Notes under the pieces: model-generated
Told to the model about the DNA's origin: nothing
What the model saw: only the letters and a program-made list of their open reading frames with translations
Database searches by the model: none
NCBI GenBank assembly: GCA_963819905.1
Contig: CAWFXP010000001.1
Span: 569,085-633,084 of the forward strand
DNA length: 64,000 nucleotides
DNA from: CAWCQC01 sp963819905
GTDB taxonomy: Bacteria; Actinomycetota; Thermoleophilia; Gaiellales; Gaiellaceae
Direction: 5' to 3'
Part shown: piece by piece, positions 8,821-16,280 of the stretch
How positions within the stretch are numbered: the first letter of the stretch is position 1
How the letters are laid out: every line of letters begins with the position of its first letter
Position numbers and translations under genes: made by a program

Positions 8821-9504
8821 GCCGACGTGCTCGACCGCTTCCTCGATCTGATCTCGGACTCCCCGTGGACCTACGGCGTCGTCTTCCTGTTCGCGATGCT
8901 CGACGCGATCATCCCGATCGTGCCGAGCGAGACGGCGGTCGTCACGGCGGGCGCCCTCTCGGCAAGCGGCGACCTACACCTGCCCCTGATCATCCTCCTC
9001 GCCGCGGCCGGCGCGATCGCGGGCGACAACATCGCGTACCTGATCGGCCGCTGCTTCAAGGGCTTCGTGCACGACCGGCTGTTTCGCGGCTCCAGGAGGC
9101 GCCACCTCGACAAGGCGCAGCGGGCGCTGCTCGAGCGAGGTGGATACCTGATCATCATCGGACGCTTCATTCCGGGGGGACGGACCGCGGTCGCCTTCGC
9201 GTCGGGTGCTCTCCGCTATCCGTGGCCGCGGTTTCTCCTCTGGGACATCGCGGCCGGGCTCATCTGGGCGACGTACTCGGGGATGATCGGCTACGTGGGA
9301 GGGACCGCGTTCGAGGACAATCCGCTCTACGGGATCCTGCTCGCCCTCGGCATCGCGTTCTCGGTCGCCGGTGCCATCGAGGGCTTCCGCTGGTGGAAGC
9401 GGCGGCGACGCTCGCGGGCGGGCGGCCCGGCCGATCCCGCCGTGGCGGCGCCGAATGCGCCCGCCCCCGGCTCGAGGGGAGACAGCGGTGGGGATCGCGG
9501 CTGA
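8803..9504 (+). CDS. DedA family membrane protein
   Basis: DedA/SNARE-associated family integral membrane protein, about 225-233 aa. It shows the N-terminal membrane-embedded part with IPIVPSETAVVTAG, the signature GRFIPGGRTAVAFASG with the conserved arginines, and several hydrophobic segments up to about residue 200, then an Arg-rich tail. Family members flip or move lipids (for example undecaprenyl phosphate) and affect membrane homeostasis; the substrate here is unknown. The start could be TTG 8803, TTG 8809 or GTG 8827; the last gives the most family-like beginning. The gene overlaps the next one by 17 bases. Confidence 0.88.
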   Translation: MRLNGQADVLDRFLDLISDSPWTYGVVFLFAMLDAIIPIVPSETAVVTAGALSASGDLHLPLIILLAAAGAIAGDNIAYLIGRCFKGFVHDRLFRGSRRRHLDKAQRALLERGGYLIIIGRFIPGGRTAVAFASGALRYPWPRFLLWDIAAGLIWATYSGMIGYVGGTAFEDNPLYGILLALGIAFSVAGAIEGFRWWKRRRRSRAGGPADPAVAAPNAPAPGSRGDSGGDRG

Positions 9505-10687
9505 TCTCGAGGCGGTGGCCCGGTTCGGCGGGTCGGGTAACGGGGTCACGCGCTACGCGTGGTCGCCTGAGCTGGCGGAGGCGAGCGCGTGGCTCTGCGG
9601 CGAGCTCCAGGCGCTCGGGCTCGAGGCCGTGATCGATGCGGCGGGCAACGTCGTCGGGCGCTGGGAGGCGGGGTCGGGCACAGCCGTTGTCCTCGGATCC
9701 CACCTCGATACCGTGCCGGACGGCGGCCGCTACGACGGGACGCTCGGAGTGCTGGCGGCTGTCGAGGCCGTGCGCTCTCTCCGGACGACCGGCTGCGAGC
9801 CGTCGCGACCGGTCTGGGTCGTCTCCTTCATGGACGAGGAGGGGAGCCGCTTCCGCACCGGCATGCTCGGCAGTCGCGCCTTCGCCGGCGACGACCTGAC
9901 CGGCCTCGGCGAGCGGCTGGACGAGCAGGGAGTCAGTCTGCGGGCGGCGATGGCCGCGCTCGGCCACGACTTCGACCGCATCGGCGAAGCCCGGGCGATC
10001 GACGGCGTCGGCGCCTACCTGGAGCTCCACATCGAGCAGGGCCCGCGGCTCGAGCGCGCGTCGATCGACATCGGGGTCGTCACCGGGATCGTCGGCCTCC
10101 TCAGCTTCCGCGCGCGCCTCGTCGGAGAGGCGAACCACGCCGGGACGACGCCGATGGACGCGAGGCGGGACGCGCTCGCCGGCGCCGCCCGGGCCGTTCT
10201 CGCGCTGCGCGACGAGGCGCGGGCCCGCGACGACATGACCGCGAACGTGGGGATCATCACCGTCGAGCCCGGTGGCTACAACGTGATTCCCGGCGCCTGC
10301 GAGTTCACGATCGACGTTCGCTCGCCGACACCGGATGGCCTCGCGCGAGTCGAACGCTACGTTCGGGAGACGCTCGCCGGGATCGCCGGGGACGAGCGCC
10401 TCGCTCTCGACCTCGTCGAGACGCATCGACTCGACCCCCAGCCGATGGACGATGAGCTGGTCGCCACGCTCGAGCGCGCCGCGGCGGACGAGGGAGCGAG
10501 CTCGACGCGCCTGACGAGCGGCGCCGCTCACGATGCGATGATCCTGGGGCGTCACGTGCCTGCGGCGATGCTGTTCGTGCCGAGCAGGAACGGCATCAGC
10601 CACTCGCCCGAGGAGTTCACGGAGACGCGGGCCTGCGAGCTGGGCGCGCGCGTCCTCGGCCGGGCGCTGGCGGCCCTCGTCACGTAG
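9488..10687 (+). CDS. M20 family amidohydrolase (N-carbamoyl-L-amino-acid hydrolase / allantoate amidohydrolase type)
   Basis: 399-aa two-metal amidohydrolase. Metal ligands are visible: His72 in GSHLDTVPDGG, Asp83 in RYDG, and the bridging glutamate pair in MDEEGSRF (116-121); HIEQGPRLE and NHAGTTPMDARRDAL follow in the expected order. The family removes the carbamoyl group from N-carbamoyl-amino acids or opens allantoate, releasing ammonia. GTG 9488 is chosen because GAGGGGAG lies about 7 bases upstream; the frame continues further up only inside the DedA gene. A racemase-fold protein 2 kb upstream might suggest hydantoin or ureide metabolism, but no hydantoinase or allantoinase is seen. 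Confidence 0.88.
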   Translation: MGIAADLEAVARFGGSGNGVTRYAWSPELAEASAWLCGELQALGLEAVIDAAGNVVGRWEAGSGTAVVLGSHLDTVPDGGRYDGTLGVLAAVEAVRSLRTTGCEPSRPVWVVSFMDEEGSRFRTGMLGSRAFAGDDLTGLGERLDEQGVSLRAAMAALGHDFDRIGEARAIDGVGAYLELHIEQGPRLERASIDIGVVTGIVGLLSFRARLVGEANHAGTTPMDARRDALAGAARAVLALRDEARARDDMTANVGIITVEPGGYNVIPGACEFTIDVRSPTPDGLARVERYVRETLAGIAGDERLALDLVETHRLDPQPMDDELVATLERAAADEGASSTRLTSGAAHDAMILGRHVPAAMLFVPSRNGISHSPEEFTETRACELGARVLGRALAALVT

Positions 10688-10724
10688 CGCAAGAGCACCG
10701 GCCTCGCAGGCGCCGGGGAGGCGG

Positions 10725-10730
10725 TATCCT
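10725..10730 (+). promoter_or_regulatory. -10 element TATCCT, leaderless promoter of the aminotransferase gene
   Basis: TATCCT ends 8 bases before GTG 10739, where transcription would be expected to begin. No good -35 is seen. Confidence 0.6.
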
Positions 10731-10738
10731 CGCGCCCC

Positions 10739-11917
10739 GTGAGCGTCGTACGCCCTGCCCTCGCTGCCAGCCTCGACCGGCTCGGCACCGAGACCGCGTT
10801 CTCGGTCCTCGCCCGCGCCCGGGAGCTCGAGCGGGCGGGCAGGGACGTCATCCATCTCGAGATCGGAGAGCCCGACTTCGACACGCCGGCGCACATCTGC
10901 GAGGCGGCGTACGCGTCCATGCGCTCCGGCGGGACGCACTACTGCCCCAGCGCGGGCCTCGCCGAGTTCCGGGAGGTCATCGCTGCGGACCTCTCCGCCT
11001 CGCGGGACATCGAGGTCGATCCGGCGACCGTGCTGGTGGGAACGGGTGCGAAGCCGTTCCTCTTCTTCACGATCCTCGCCGTGTGCGATCCGGGCGACGA
11101 GGTCATCTACCCGGACCCGGGCTTCCCGATCTACGAATCCGCGATCCGCTGGATCGGCGCCACTCCTGTCGCGCTGCCGCTTCGCGAGGAGCGCGACTTC
11201 ACCTTCGACCCGGCAGACCTCGCGGAGCGGATCAGCCCGCGGACGAAGCTCGTGATCCTCAACTCGCCCGAGAATCCGACCGGCGGCGCGGCCGGCGCCG
11301 ACGACCTGGCCGAGGCGGCGCGGCTTCTCGAGCCGACAGGCGCGTGGATCCTCTCGGACGAGGTCTACTCGCGCATGCTCTACGACGGCGAGTTCGCAAG
11401 CATCGCGAGCCTGCCGGGCATGCTCGAGCGCACCGTCCTGCTCGACGGGCTCTCGAAGACCTATGCGATGACCGGCTGGCGCTGCGGGTACGCCGCCGTC
11501 CCGGAGCCGCTGGTCGACCCGCTGACGCGCTTCTTCGTCAACTCGACCTCCTGCGTCCCGCCGTTCGTCCAGCACGCCGGCATCGCGGCGCTGACGGGCC
11601 CCCAGGACGCGCCTGCGGCGATGGTCGAGGAGTTCCGGCGCCGCCGGGACGTCGTCGTCCGTGGGCTGAACGAGCTCCCCGGCTGCTCGTGCCGGACACC
11701 GCGCGGCGCGTTCTACGCGTTTCCGAATGTCGAAGCGGTGCCGCTGTCGGCCGACGACCTGGCCGAACGGCTGCTCGAGGAGGCCGGCGTCGCCGTGCTC
11801 GCGGGCTCCGCGTTCGGGGAAGTCGGCAGGAGCAACCTCCGCCTCTCCTACGCGAACTCGGTCGAGAACCTCGAGCGAGCGCTCGCGCGGATGGGCGAGC
11901 TGATCGCGGATCTCTGA
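10739..11917 (+). CDS. Class I pyridoxal-phosphate aminotransferase
   Basis: 392 aa, the usual length for fold-type I aspartate/aromatic aminotransferases. It transfers an amino group between an amino acid and a 2-oxo acid. The PLP-binding lysine is Lys240 in LSKTYAMTGWRCGY; NSPENPTGG (Asn contacting PLP) and the C-terminal LRLSYANS arginine that binds the substrate carboxylate are present. The N-terminal SLDRLGTETAFSVLARA resembles the AspC/PatA group. Start GTG 10739 lies 8 bases after TATCCT. Its amino acid specificity cannot be told from context. Confidence 0.9.
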   Translation: MSVVRPALAASLDRLGTETAFSVLARARELERAGRDVIHLEIGEPDFDTPAHICEAAYASMRSGGTHYCPSAGLAEFREVIAADLSASRDIEVDPATVLVGTGAKPFLFFTILAVCDPGDEVIYPDPGFPIYESAIRWIGATPVALPLREERDFTFDPADLAERISPRTKLVILNSPENPTGGAAGADDLAEAARLLEPTGAWILSDEVYSRMLYDGEFASIASLPGMLERTVLLDGLSKTYAMTGWRCGYAAVPEPLVDPLTRFFVNSTSCVPPFVQHAGIAALTGPQDAPAAMVEEFRRRRDVVVRGLNELPGCSCRTPRGAFYAFPNVEAVPLSADDLAERLLEEAGVAVLAGSAFGEVGRSNLRLSYANSVENLERALARMGELIADL

Positions 11918-11924
11918 ACCGCCG

Positions 11925-13565
11925 CTACGGCCGCGCGAGCGCCGTAGCCTCTTCCTGCGCTGCGAGCTCATCGAGCGCGCTCTGGGCCGTGTCGTAGTTG
12001 ATCGCCGCGGTCGGCACGTCGAGGTCCCAGTACCCCATCCGGTTCACCGTTCTCGTGTCCCACAGGAAGCGCTCCGGCGTCATGGTCGGGTCGGCGCTCC
12101 TGATGATCAGGAACGGGCCGAAGACGCGGGTCTCGAAGCCGAAGCCGGGCGAGCGGTCGTCGATCTCGAGGCGTGTCGAGGTGGGGGAGACGATGCGGCT
12201 GCCGTCGCTCGCGTCGAGGACCCAGACGCCGCGTCCGAGCGGCTCGTCCTGGCTCGTCAGCACCTCGAGCGCGAGCTTGGGGTCGGCTCGGGGCACGACG
12301 ACTCGCCCCACGTCGGCTCCGTGCTCGCGGGCGCCGAGGTACAGCGGGTCGTACCCGAAGTAGACGTCGTCCGGCCGGCTGGTCGCGGCCAGCCAGGCAA
12401 CGGCGGCCTCGCGCGCCTCACGCCGCTTGAGCGGCTCGCCCGCGTACAGCGTCGGGGTTCGCGCCCATCCCCAGGCGATCTCGGCCGCGAGCAGGGCGGC
12501 AACGGCGACCGCCAGCACCGCCGGGGCGCGCTGTCCGGCCCGATCCCCAAGCCGCAGGAGGCCGGTAGCGACGGCGATCGCGAAGAACGGCAGCGCGAAG
12601 ATCAGGTGCCGGGTCTCCGGCGTGCCTGCGCTCCCGCCGACCCGGGCCAGGGCGAGGCCGATCAGCGGGACGGCGAAGACGAGCAGGCAGAGCGCGAAGG
12701 TGAGCGGACGGCGCCGAAAGAGGACGACGAGGCCGACGACCGCGAGCGCGGCCACGGCCGCGAACAGCGCCGTCCATCCGGCGACGAAGTCGCCGAGCAC
12801 TAGGCGGAGGTACTCGAGCACCGGCCAGGGGCCGCCGAGCTGCTCGCCGCCGCTCCCGACCCCGACGTCGTAGCGGGAGGCCAGCACGAGGTTCGAGCGC
12901 CAGAGCGGCAGCGCCGCGACCGCGACGGCGGCGAGAGCGTAGATGCCCGGGCGGATCGACGCCTCGCCGCGGAGTCGCGCGATTCCGACGTAGATCACCT
13001 GGATGCCGAGGACGAACGCCCCGTACTGGTGGGACGCGAGGGCGGCGAGCATGGCCAGCGCCCAGAGCGCCCAGCTCAGCCGGCTGTTGTCGCGGATCGC
13101 CTTCAGGAGCGCCAGGAAGGCGAGGGCGCTCGTGAAGAGGAAGAGGCTGTACATGCGCCCGTAGATCCCGTGGAAGAGCGTCACCCAGCTCGCGGCGACG
13201 ATCGCGGTGGCGATCAGCGAGGTGCGCCGATCCGCGAGCCGCGCGGCAACGAGTGCGACGACCGGGATGCTCGCCACGGCGAACACGACCGACAGGAGTC
13301 GGAGCGCGGTCAGGGTGGGCGAGAGCTCGGTGACCGCGTGGACCAGCAAGAAGTGCAGCGGAGCACCGCCCCGCTGCTCGAGCACGACGTCGATGAGCTC
13401 CCCGATGGGCTTGTGGCCGACGAACAGCGCGAGGGTTTCGTCTTCGTGCGGCGGCCACGCGTGCAGCTGGGCGAGGAGGAACGCCGCCACGCCGGCCGTC
13501 GCCGCCCCGACCGCGAGCCAGAAGGAGCGCAGCGATGCGTCTGCCCGGGTGTCTCCAGTCAGCAC
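11925..13565 (-). CDS. Membrane glycosyltransferase, GT39/ArnT-like
   Basis: 546-aa polytopic membrane protein with roughly ten to twelve hydrophobic segments followed by a soluble C-terminal domain of about 120 aa. The first periplasmic loop after helix 1 contains PPHEDETLALF, the acidic motif of GT-C fold transferases that use polyprenyl-phosphate sugars, and QRGGAPLHFLLVH follows as in ArnT/PMT-like proteins. It probably transfers a sugar from a lipid carrier to a protein or envelope polymer outside the membrane. GTG 13565 is chosen because it precedes the first helix and lies 6 bases after TACGCT; the open frame further upstream runs through the fmdB gene and is spurious. Acceptor unknown. 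Confidence 0.8.
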   Translation of the reverse strand: MLTGDTRADASLRSFWLAVGAATAGVAAFLLAQLHAWPPHEDETLALFVGHKPIGELIDVVLEQRGGAPLHFLLVHAVTELSPTLTALRLLSVVFAVASIPVVALVAARLADRRTSLIATAIVAASWVTLFHGIYGRMYSLFLFTSALAFLALLKAIRDNSRLSWALWALAMLAALASHQYGAFVLGIQVIYVGIARLRGEASIRPGIYALAAVAVAALPLWRSNLVLASRYDVGVGSGGEQLGGPWPVLEYLRLVLGDFVAGWTALFAAVAALAVVGLVVLFRRRPLTFALCLLVFAVPLIGLALARVGGSAGTPETRHLIFALPFFAIAVATGLLRLGDRAGQRAPAVLAVAVAALLAAEIAWGWARTPTLYAGEPLKRREAREAAVAWLAATSRPDDVYFGYDPLYLGAREHGADVGRVVVPRADPKLALEVLTSQDEPLGRGVWVLDASDGSRIVSPTSTRLEIDDRSPGFGFETRVFGPFLIIRSADPTMTPERFLWDTRTVNRMGYWDLDVPTAAINYDTAQSALDELAAQEEATALARP

Positions 13566-13571
13566 GGCTGG

Positions 13572-13577
13572 AGCGTA
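13572..13577 (-). promoter_or_regulatory. -10 element TACGCT, leaderless promoter of the GT39-like gene
   Basis: TACGCT on the minus strand ends 6 bases before GTG 13565. The CIRCE-like operator lies 24 bases further upstream, near this promoter as well as that of fmdB. Confidence 0.55.
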
Positions 13578-13600
13578 CCAGCGGCCTCGCGGCCGTTCGG

Positions 13601-13627
13601 TTGGCACTTCGACCGTGAGAGTGCCAA
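13601..13627. promoter_or_regulatory. CIRCE-like HrcA operator
   Basis: TTGGCACTT, nine bases, GAGTGCCAA: the 9-N9-9 layout and core match the CIRCE element (consensus TTAGCACTC-N9-GAGTGCTAA), with eight of nine arm positions paired. It lies 38 bases before fmdB and 36 bases upstream of the divergent GT39-like start. Repression by HrcA is inferred; hrcA itself is not in the window. Confidence 0.65.
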
Positions 13628-13664
13628 TGTCGGCCGTACAGGCTGGTACGATGAAGTCCTCAGC

Positions 13665-14024
13665 ATGCCGACGTACGACTACCGCTGTCCCAACGGGCAC
13701 ACGTTCGAGCTCTTCCAGCGGATGAGCGACGCCCCGCCGAACGGCTGCGAGGTCTGCGGAGCAAGCCCGGTCGAGCGCGTGCTGTACGCGCCGGCCGTCC
13801 ATTTCAAGGGCTCCGGCTTCTACGCGACCGACTACGGGCGAGGCAAGAAGCGCGAGACGGGCTCGGAGGGCGACGCCGGCTCGTCCGACAAGAAGAGCGA
13901 CTCGAAGTCGACCGACACGAAGACCCCGTCGTCGACGTCGTCCTCCTCGGACGGGGGCTCGAGCGGCGGCAGCAGCTCGAACGGCAGCGGCTCGAACGGC
14001 GCCGGGCCGAGCTCGTCTGACTAG
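13665..14024 (+). CDS. FmdB family zinc-ribbon protein with Ser-rich tail
   Basis: 119 aa. The first 45 residues are the FmdB/CxxC-CxxC regulatory-protein domain: MPTYDYRCPNGHTFELFQ, then CEVCG. Cys8, His12, Cys28 and Cys31 are the likely zinc ligands; the usual second Cys is missing and replaced by a CPxGH arrangement. Residues from about 60 on are low-complexity Ser, Gly, Lys, Asp and Thr, an unstructured tail longer than in most homologues. The family has been linked to amidase regulation but its true role is unclear. A CIRCE-like operator upstream suggests heat-shock control, and TGGTACGAT at 13644-13652 could be an extended -10 for a very short leader. Confidence 0.85.
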   Translation: MPTYDYRCPNGHTFELFQRMSDAPPNGCEVCGASPVERVLYAPAVHFKGSGFYATDYGRGKKRETGSEGDAGSSDKKSDSKSTDTKTPSSTSSSSDGGSSGGSSSNGSGSNGAGPSSSD

Positions 14025-14028
14025 CTGC

Positions 14029-15297
14029 CTAGCTGTCGGTGAGCACGCAGCCCGCTGCGAACGGGCTCCCCGGTCGCGGCGGCTGGGGCGCGGTCTCACC
14101 CGTCACCATGCCGAGCACGGAGACGTTGTCCTCGGTGCCCACGAGGTAGATGACGCCGTCGATCTCCTGCGGGTCCCCCCCGAGGTGGCAGCGGAGAGTC
14201 GAGGACGAGCGGAACTTCACCCAGCCGAGGCGCATGATCTCGCCGGTGGTGAGATCGGTCGCCACTGGCTTCGCGACGTCGTCGCCGATGAAGGGCAGCC
14301 GCACGAAGCCGCCGAGGCTGACGAGCTTCGAGCTCATGGCCGAGACGACCTGCTGCTGCCGCTCTCCGCGCGTGACGTCCGAGTCGGACTGGTCGAGCTG
14401 GTTCTCGCGGATCCGGGAGTAGACGAGCGCCCGTGTCCCGTCCAACTCCTGCTCTCCCCGGCGGAACTGCCAACCCGGCCAGCGGTCGCACTGCGCGGCG
14501 GTCTCGTAGGGGCAGTCGAAGCGGTTCGAGACGATTCGCTTCGGCACGTCGATCGTGACGCCTCCGAGCGCGTCGATCAGGTCGCCGAACGCCGAGAAGT
14601 CCACGACGACGACGTGGTTGACCGGAAGCCCGGTCACGTCCTCGACGGTGCGAATCGCGAGCGCGGCCCCGCCGAAGGCGTAGGCAGCGTTGATCTTATC
14701 GACGCCCTGTCCCGGGATCTCGACGCGCAGGTCGCGCGGGATGGAGAGCATCGAGATCCGGTGCTCGTCGGGGTCGGTCCGCACGAGCACCATCGAGTCC
14801 GAGCGGCCCGGCCCGTCCCTCCCCGGCCCGCTGTCGCTCCCGAGCAGCAGGATGTTCGTCGGCGTCGAGAGAATCGAGCCGCTTTGCGGCGTCAGCGCCG
14901 CCGCCGCGCTTTCGGGCAGGCGCGCGTTGGCCTCCGCCACGCCGTGCCGGAGCGAGAAGTAGCCGGCCACACCCCAGCCGACGATCAGGAGAACGCCGAC
15001 GAGCACCGCCACGAGGGCGATGCGGATCGCGCGGCGCCGCCTGGGCGAGCGAGGCCGCCGGCGCTCCGGGAGCTCCGGCTCGACCTCGGGCTCGACGGGA
15101 GGGATCTGGTACGCCGTGCCGACCGGTGGGACACCGTCGTGATCCCGCCGGCCGTCGGCGGGTGCCTGACGCTCCGAGGGGCTGCGCGGCGGTTGCCCGG
15201 CCCCTGCCCGGCGATCCGGGGGCGGGGTGAGGGGCTTGATCGGCCCCCGGGCACGCCCGCCCCGATAGACGCGGTAGGGCTTGTCGTTGCTGGGCAC
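14029..15297 (-). CDS. LytR-CpsA-Psr (LCP) family cell-wall polymer transferase
   Basis: 422 aa with a Pro/Arg-rich cytoplasmic N-terminus (about 90 aa), one membrane helix (about residues 92-112) and an extracytoplasmic LCP domain. Family signatures are TNILLLGSDSG, RSDSMVLVRTDPDEHRISMLSIPRDLRVEI, KINAAYAFGG and ALVYSRIRENQLDQSDSDVTRGERQQQVV, including the conserved Asp and Arg residues that bind the pyrophosphate. LCP enzymes attach polyprenyl-linked polymers such as teichoic acids or arabinogalactan to peptidoglycan. Start GTG 15297. It converges with fmdB, 4 bases apart, so both must share the terminator region. The polymer is unknown. Confidence 0.9.
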   Translation of the reverse strand: MPSNDKPYRVYRGGRARGPIKPLTPPPDRRAGAGQPPRSPSERQAPADGRRDHDGVPPVGTAYQIPPVEPEVEPELPERRRPRSPRRRRAIRIALVAVLVGVLLIVGWGVAGYFSLRHGVAEANARLPESAAAALTPQSGSILSTPTNILLLGSDSGPGRDGPGRSDSMVLVRTDPDEHRISMLSIPRDLRVEIPGQGVDKINAAYAFGGAALAIRTVEDVTGLPVNHVVVVDFSAFGDLIDALGGVTIDVPKRIVSNRFDCPYETAAQCDRWPGWQFRRGEQELDGTRALVYSRIRENQLDQSDSDVTRGERQQQVVSAMSSKLVSLGGFVRLPFIGDDVAKPVATDLTTGEIMRLGWVKFRSSSTLRCHLGGDPQEIDGVIYLVGTEDNVSVLGMVTGETAPQPPRPGSPFAAGCVLTDS

Positions 15298-15396
15298 TGC
15301 GAGGGGTTATGGTAGCCGCGGCCATGGCCGCAACCGCCTCCAACCGCGCGCTCGGCGGGGTCCGGCACGCGCCGGCGCGTTCTCTCGGCCGCTGAC

Positions 15397-16206
15397 GTGC
15401 CACTCGTCGTCTGCGCCACGCCGATCGGGAATCTCGAGGACGTGACGCTCCGGGTCCTGCGCGAGCTCCGCGAGGCCGATGTCGTGCTCTGCGAGGACAC
15501 CCGCAGAACGCGGCTGCTCCTCGATCGCCACGGCATCCGGACGAGGGTGATGAGCTACGAGCGCCATTCGGAGGCCCGGCGGACGGCGGAGATCCTGCCC
15601 CAGCTCGAGCAGGGCGCCCGAGTGGCCCTGGTGAGCGACGCCGGTCTCCCGGGCGTGAACGACCCCGGTCTCCGCTTGATCGAGGAGGCCCGCGAGAGCG
15701 GCCTCGAGGTGACCGTCGCCCCGGGCCCGTCCGCGGTCGAGACGGCGCTCGTCTCGAGCGGGCTCGTCGGCGACCGGTACCTCTTCGTCGGCTACCTGCC
15801 GCGCACGGCCGCGGCGCGCACGGCGCTCTGGAACGAGCTTCGCTCGTGGAACGGCTCGGTCGTCGCGTTCGAGTCGCCGAGGCGGCTCGGCTCGTTGCTC
15901 GCGAGCCTCGCGGCGGATCAGCCCACTCGGCGGGTTGCGGTGTGCCGCGAGCTCACGAAGCGCTTCGAGGAAGTCGTCCGCGGTTCCGCGGCCGAGCTCG
16001 CTCGACGGTTCGCCGAGCCGGTACGCGGTGAGATCACGCTCGTCATCGCGCCCGGCGGGCAGGACGAGCCCGCACCTGCTCTGGCCAAGGGCGCGGCAGC
16101 GGTCGGTGAGCTCGTCGCCGCAGGCCTTCCCCGGCGGCAGGCCGCGCGGATCGTCGCAGAGCTCGCAGGCGTGTCCGCGAACGCGCTCTACCGTTCCTCG
16201 CTGTAG
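15397..16206 (+). CDS. rsmI: 16S rRNA 2'-O-ribose C1402 methyltransferase
   Basis: 269-aa tetrapyrrole-methylase-fold protein. ATPIGNLEDVTLRVLRELREAD at the N-terminus, CEDTRRTR, VSDAGLPGVNDPG and GPSA are the RsmI signatures. It methylates the ribose of C1402 in the decoding centre of 16S rRNA using S-adenosylmethionine. GTG 15397 begins with the first beta strand. The gene stands alone, divergent from the LCP gene with about 100 bases between them, and is followed by the strong promoter of the M23 gene. Confidence 0.93.
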   Translation: MPLVVCATPIGNLEDVTLRVLRELREADVVLCEDTRRTRLLLDRHGIRTRVMSYERHSEARRTAEILPQLEQGARVALVSDAGLPGVNDPGLRLIEEARESGLEVTVAPGPSAVETALVSSGLVGDRYLFVGYLPRTAAARTALWNELRSWNGSVVAFESPRRLGSLLASLAADQPTRRVAVCRELTKRFEEVVRGSAAELARRFAEPVRGEITLVIAPGGQDEPAPALAKGAAAVGELVAAGLPRRQAARIVAELAGVSANALYRSSL

Positions 16207-16212
16207 TCGAGA

Positions 16213-16241
16213 TTGACAACGTCCGAGCCCCCCGCTATGCT
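16213..16241 (+). promoter_or_regulatory. Sigma-70-type promoter of the M23-domain gene
   Basis: TTGACA at 16213-16218, a 17-base spacer and TATGCT at 16236-16241. The -35 is perfect consensus and the spacing ideal. It leaves a leader of about 33 bases containing AGGGAGGA before ATG 16281, unlike the many leaderless genes nearby. Confidence 0.75.
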
Positions 16242-16280
16242 GGGGTCGTTCACATATCTGACAACAGGGAGGAAGCAGCG

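Noticed and set aside
13566..14099. N-terminal extension of the GT39-like protein on the minus strand
   Set aside because: It is the antisense of fmdB, Arg/Ala-rich and without similarity; GTG 13565 with TACGCT in front is the natural start.
16242..16280. ydaO-type c-di-AMP riboswitch before the M23 gene, as often seen for cell-wall hydrolases
   Set aside because: The leader after the promoter is only about 33 bases, too short for that riboswitch.
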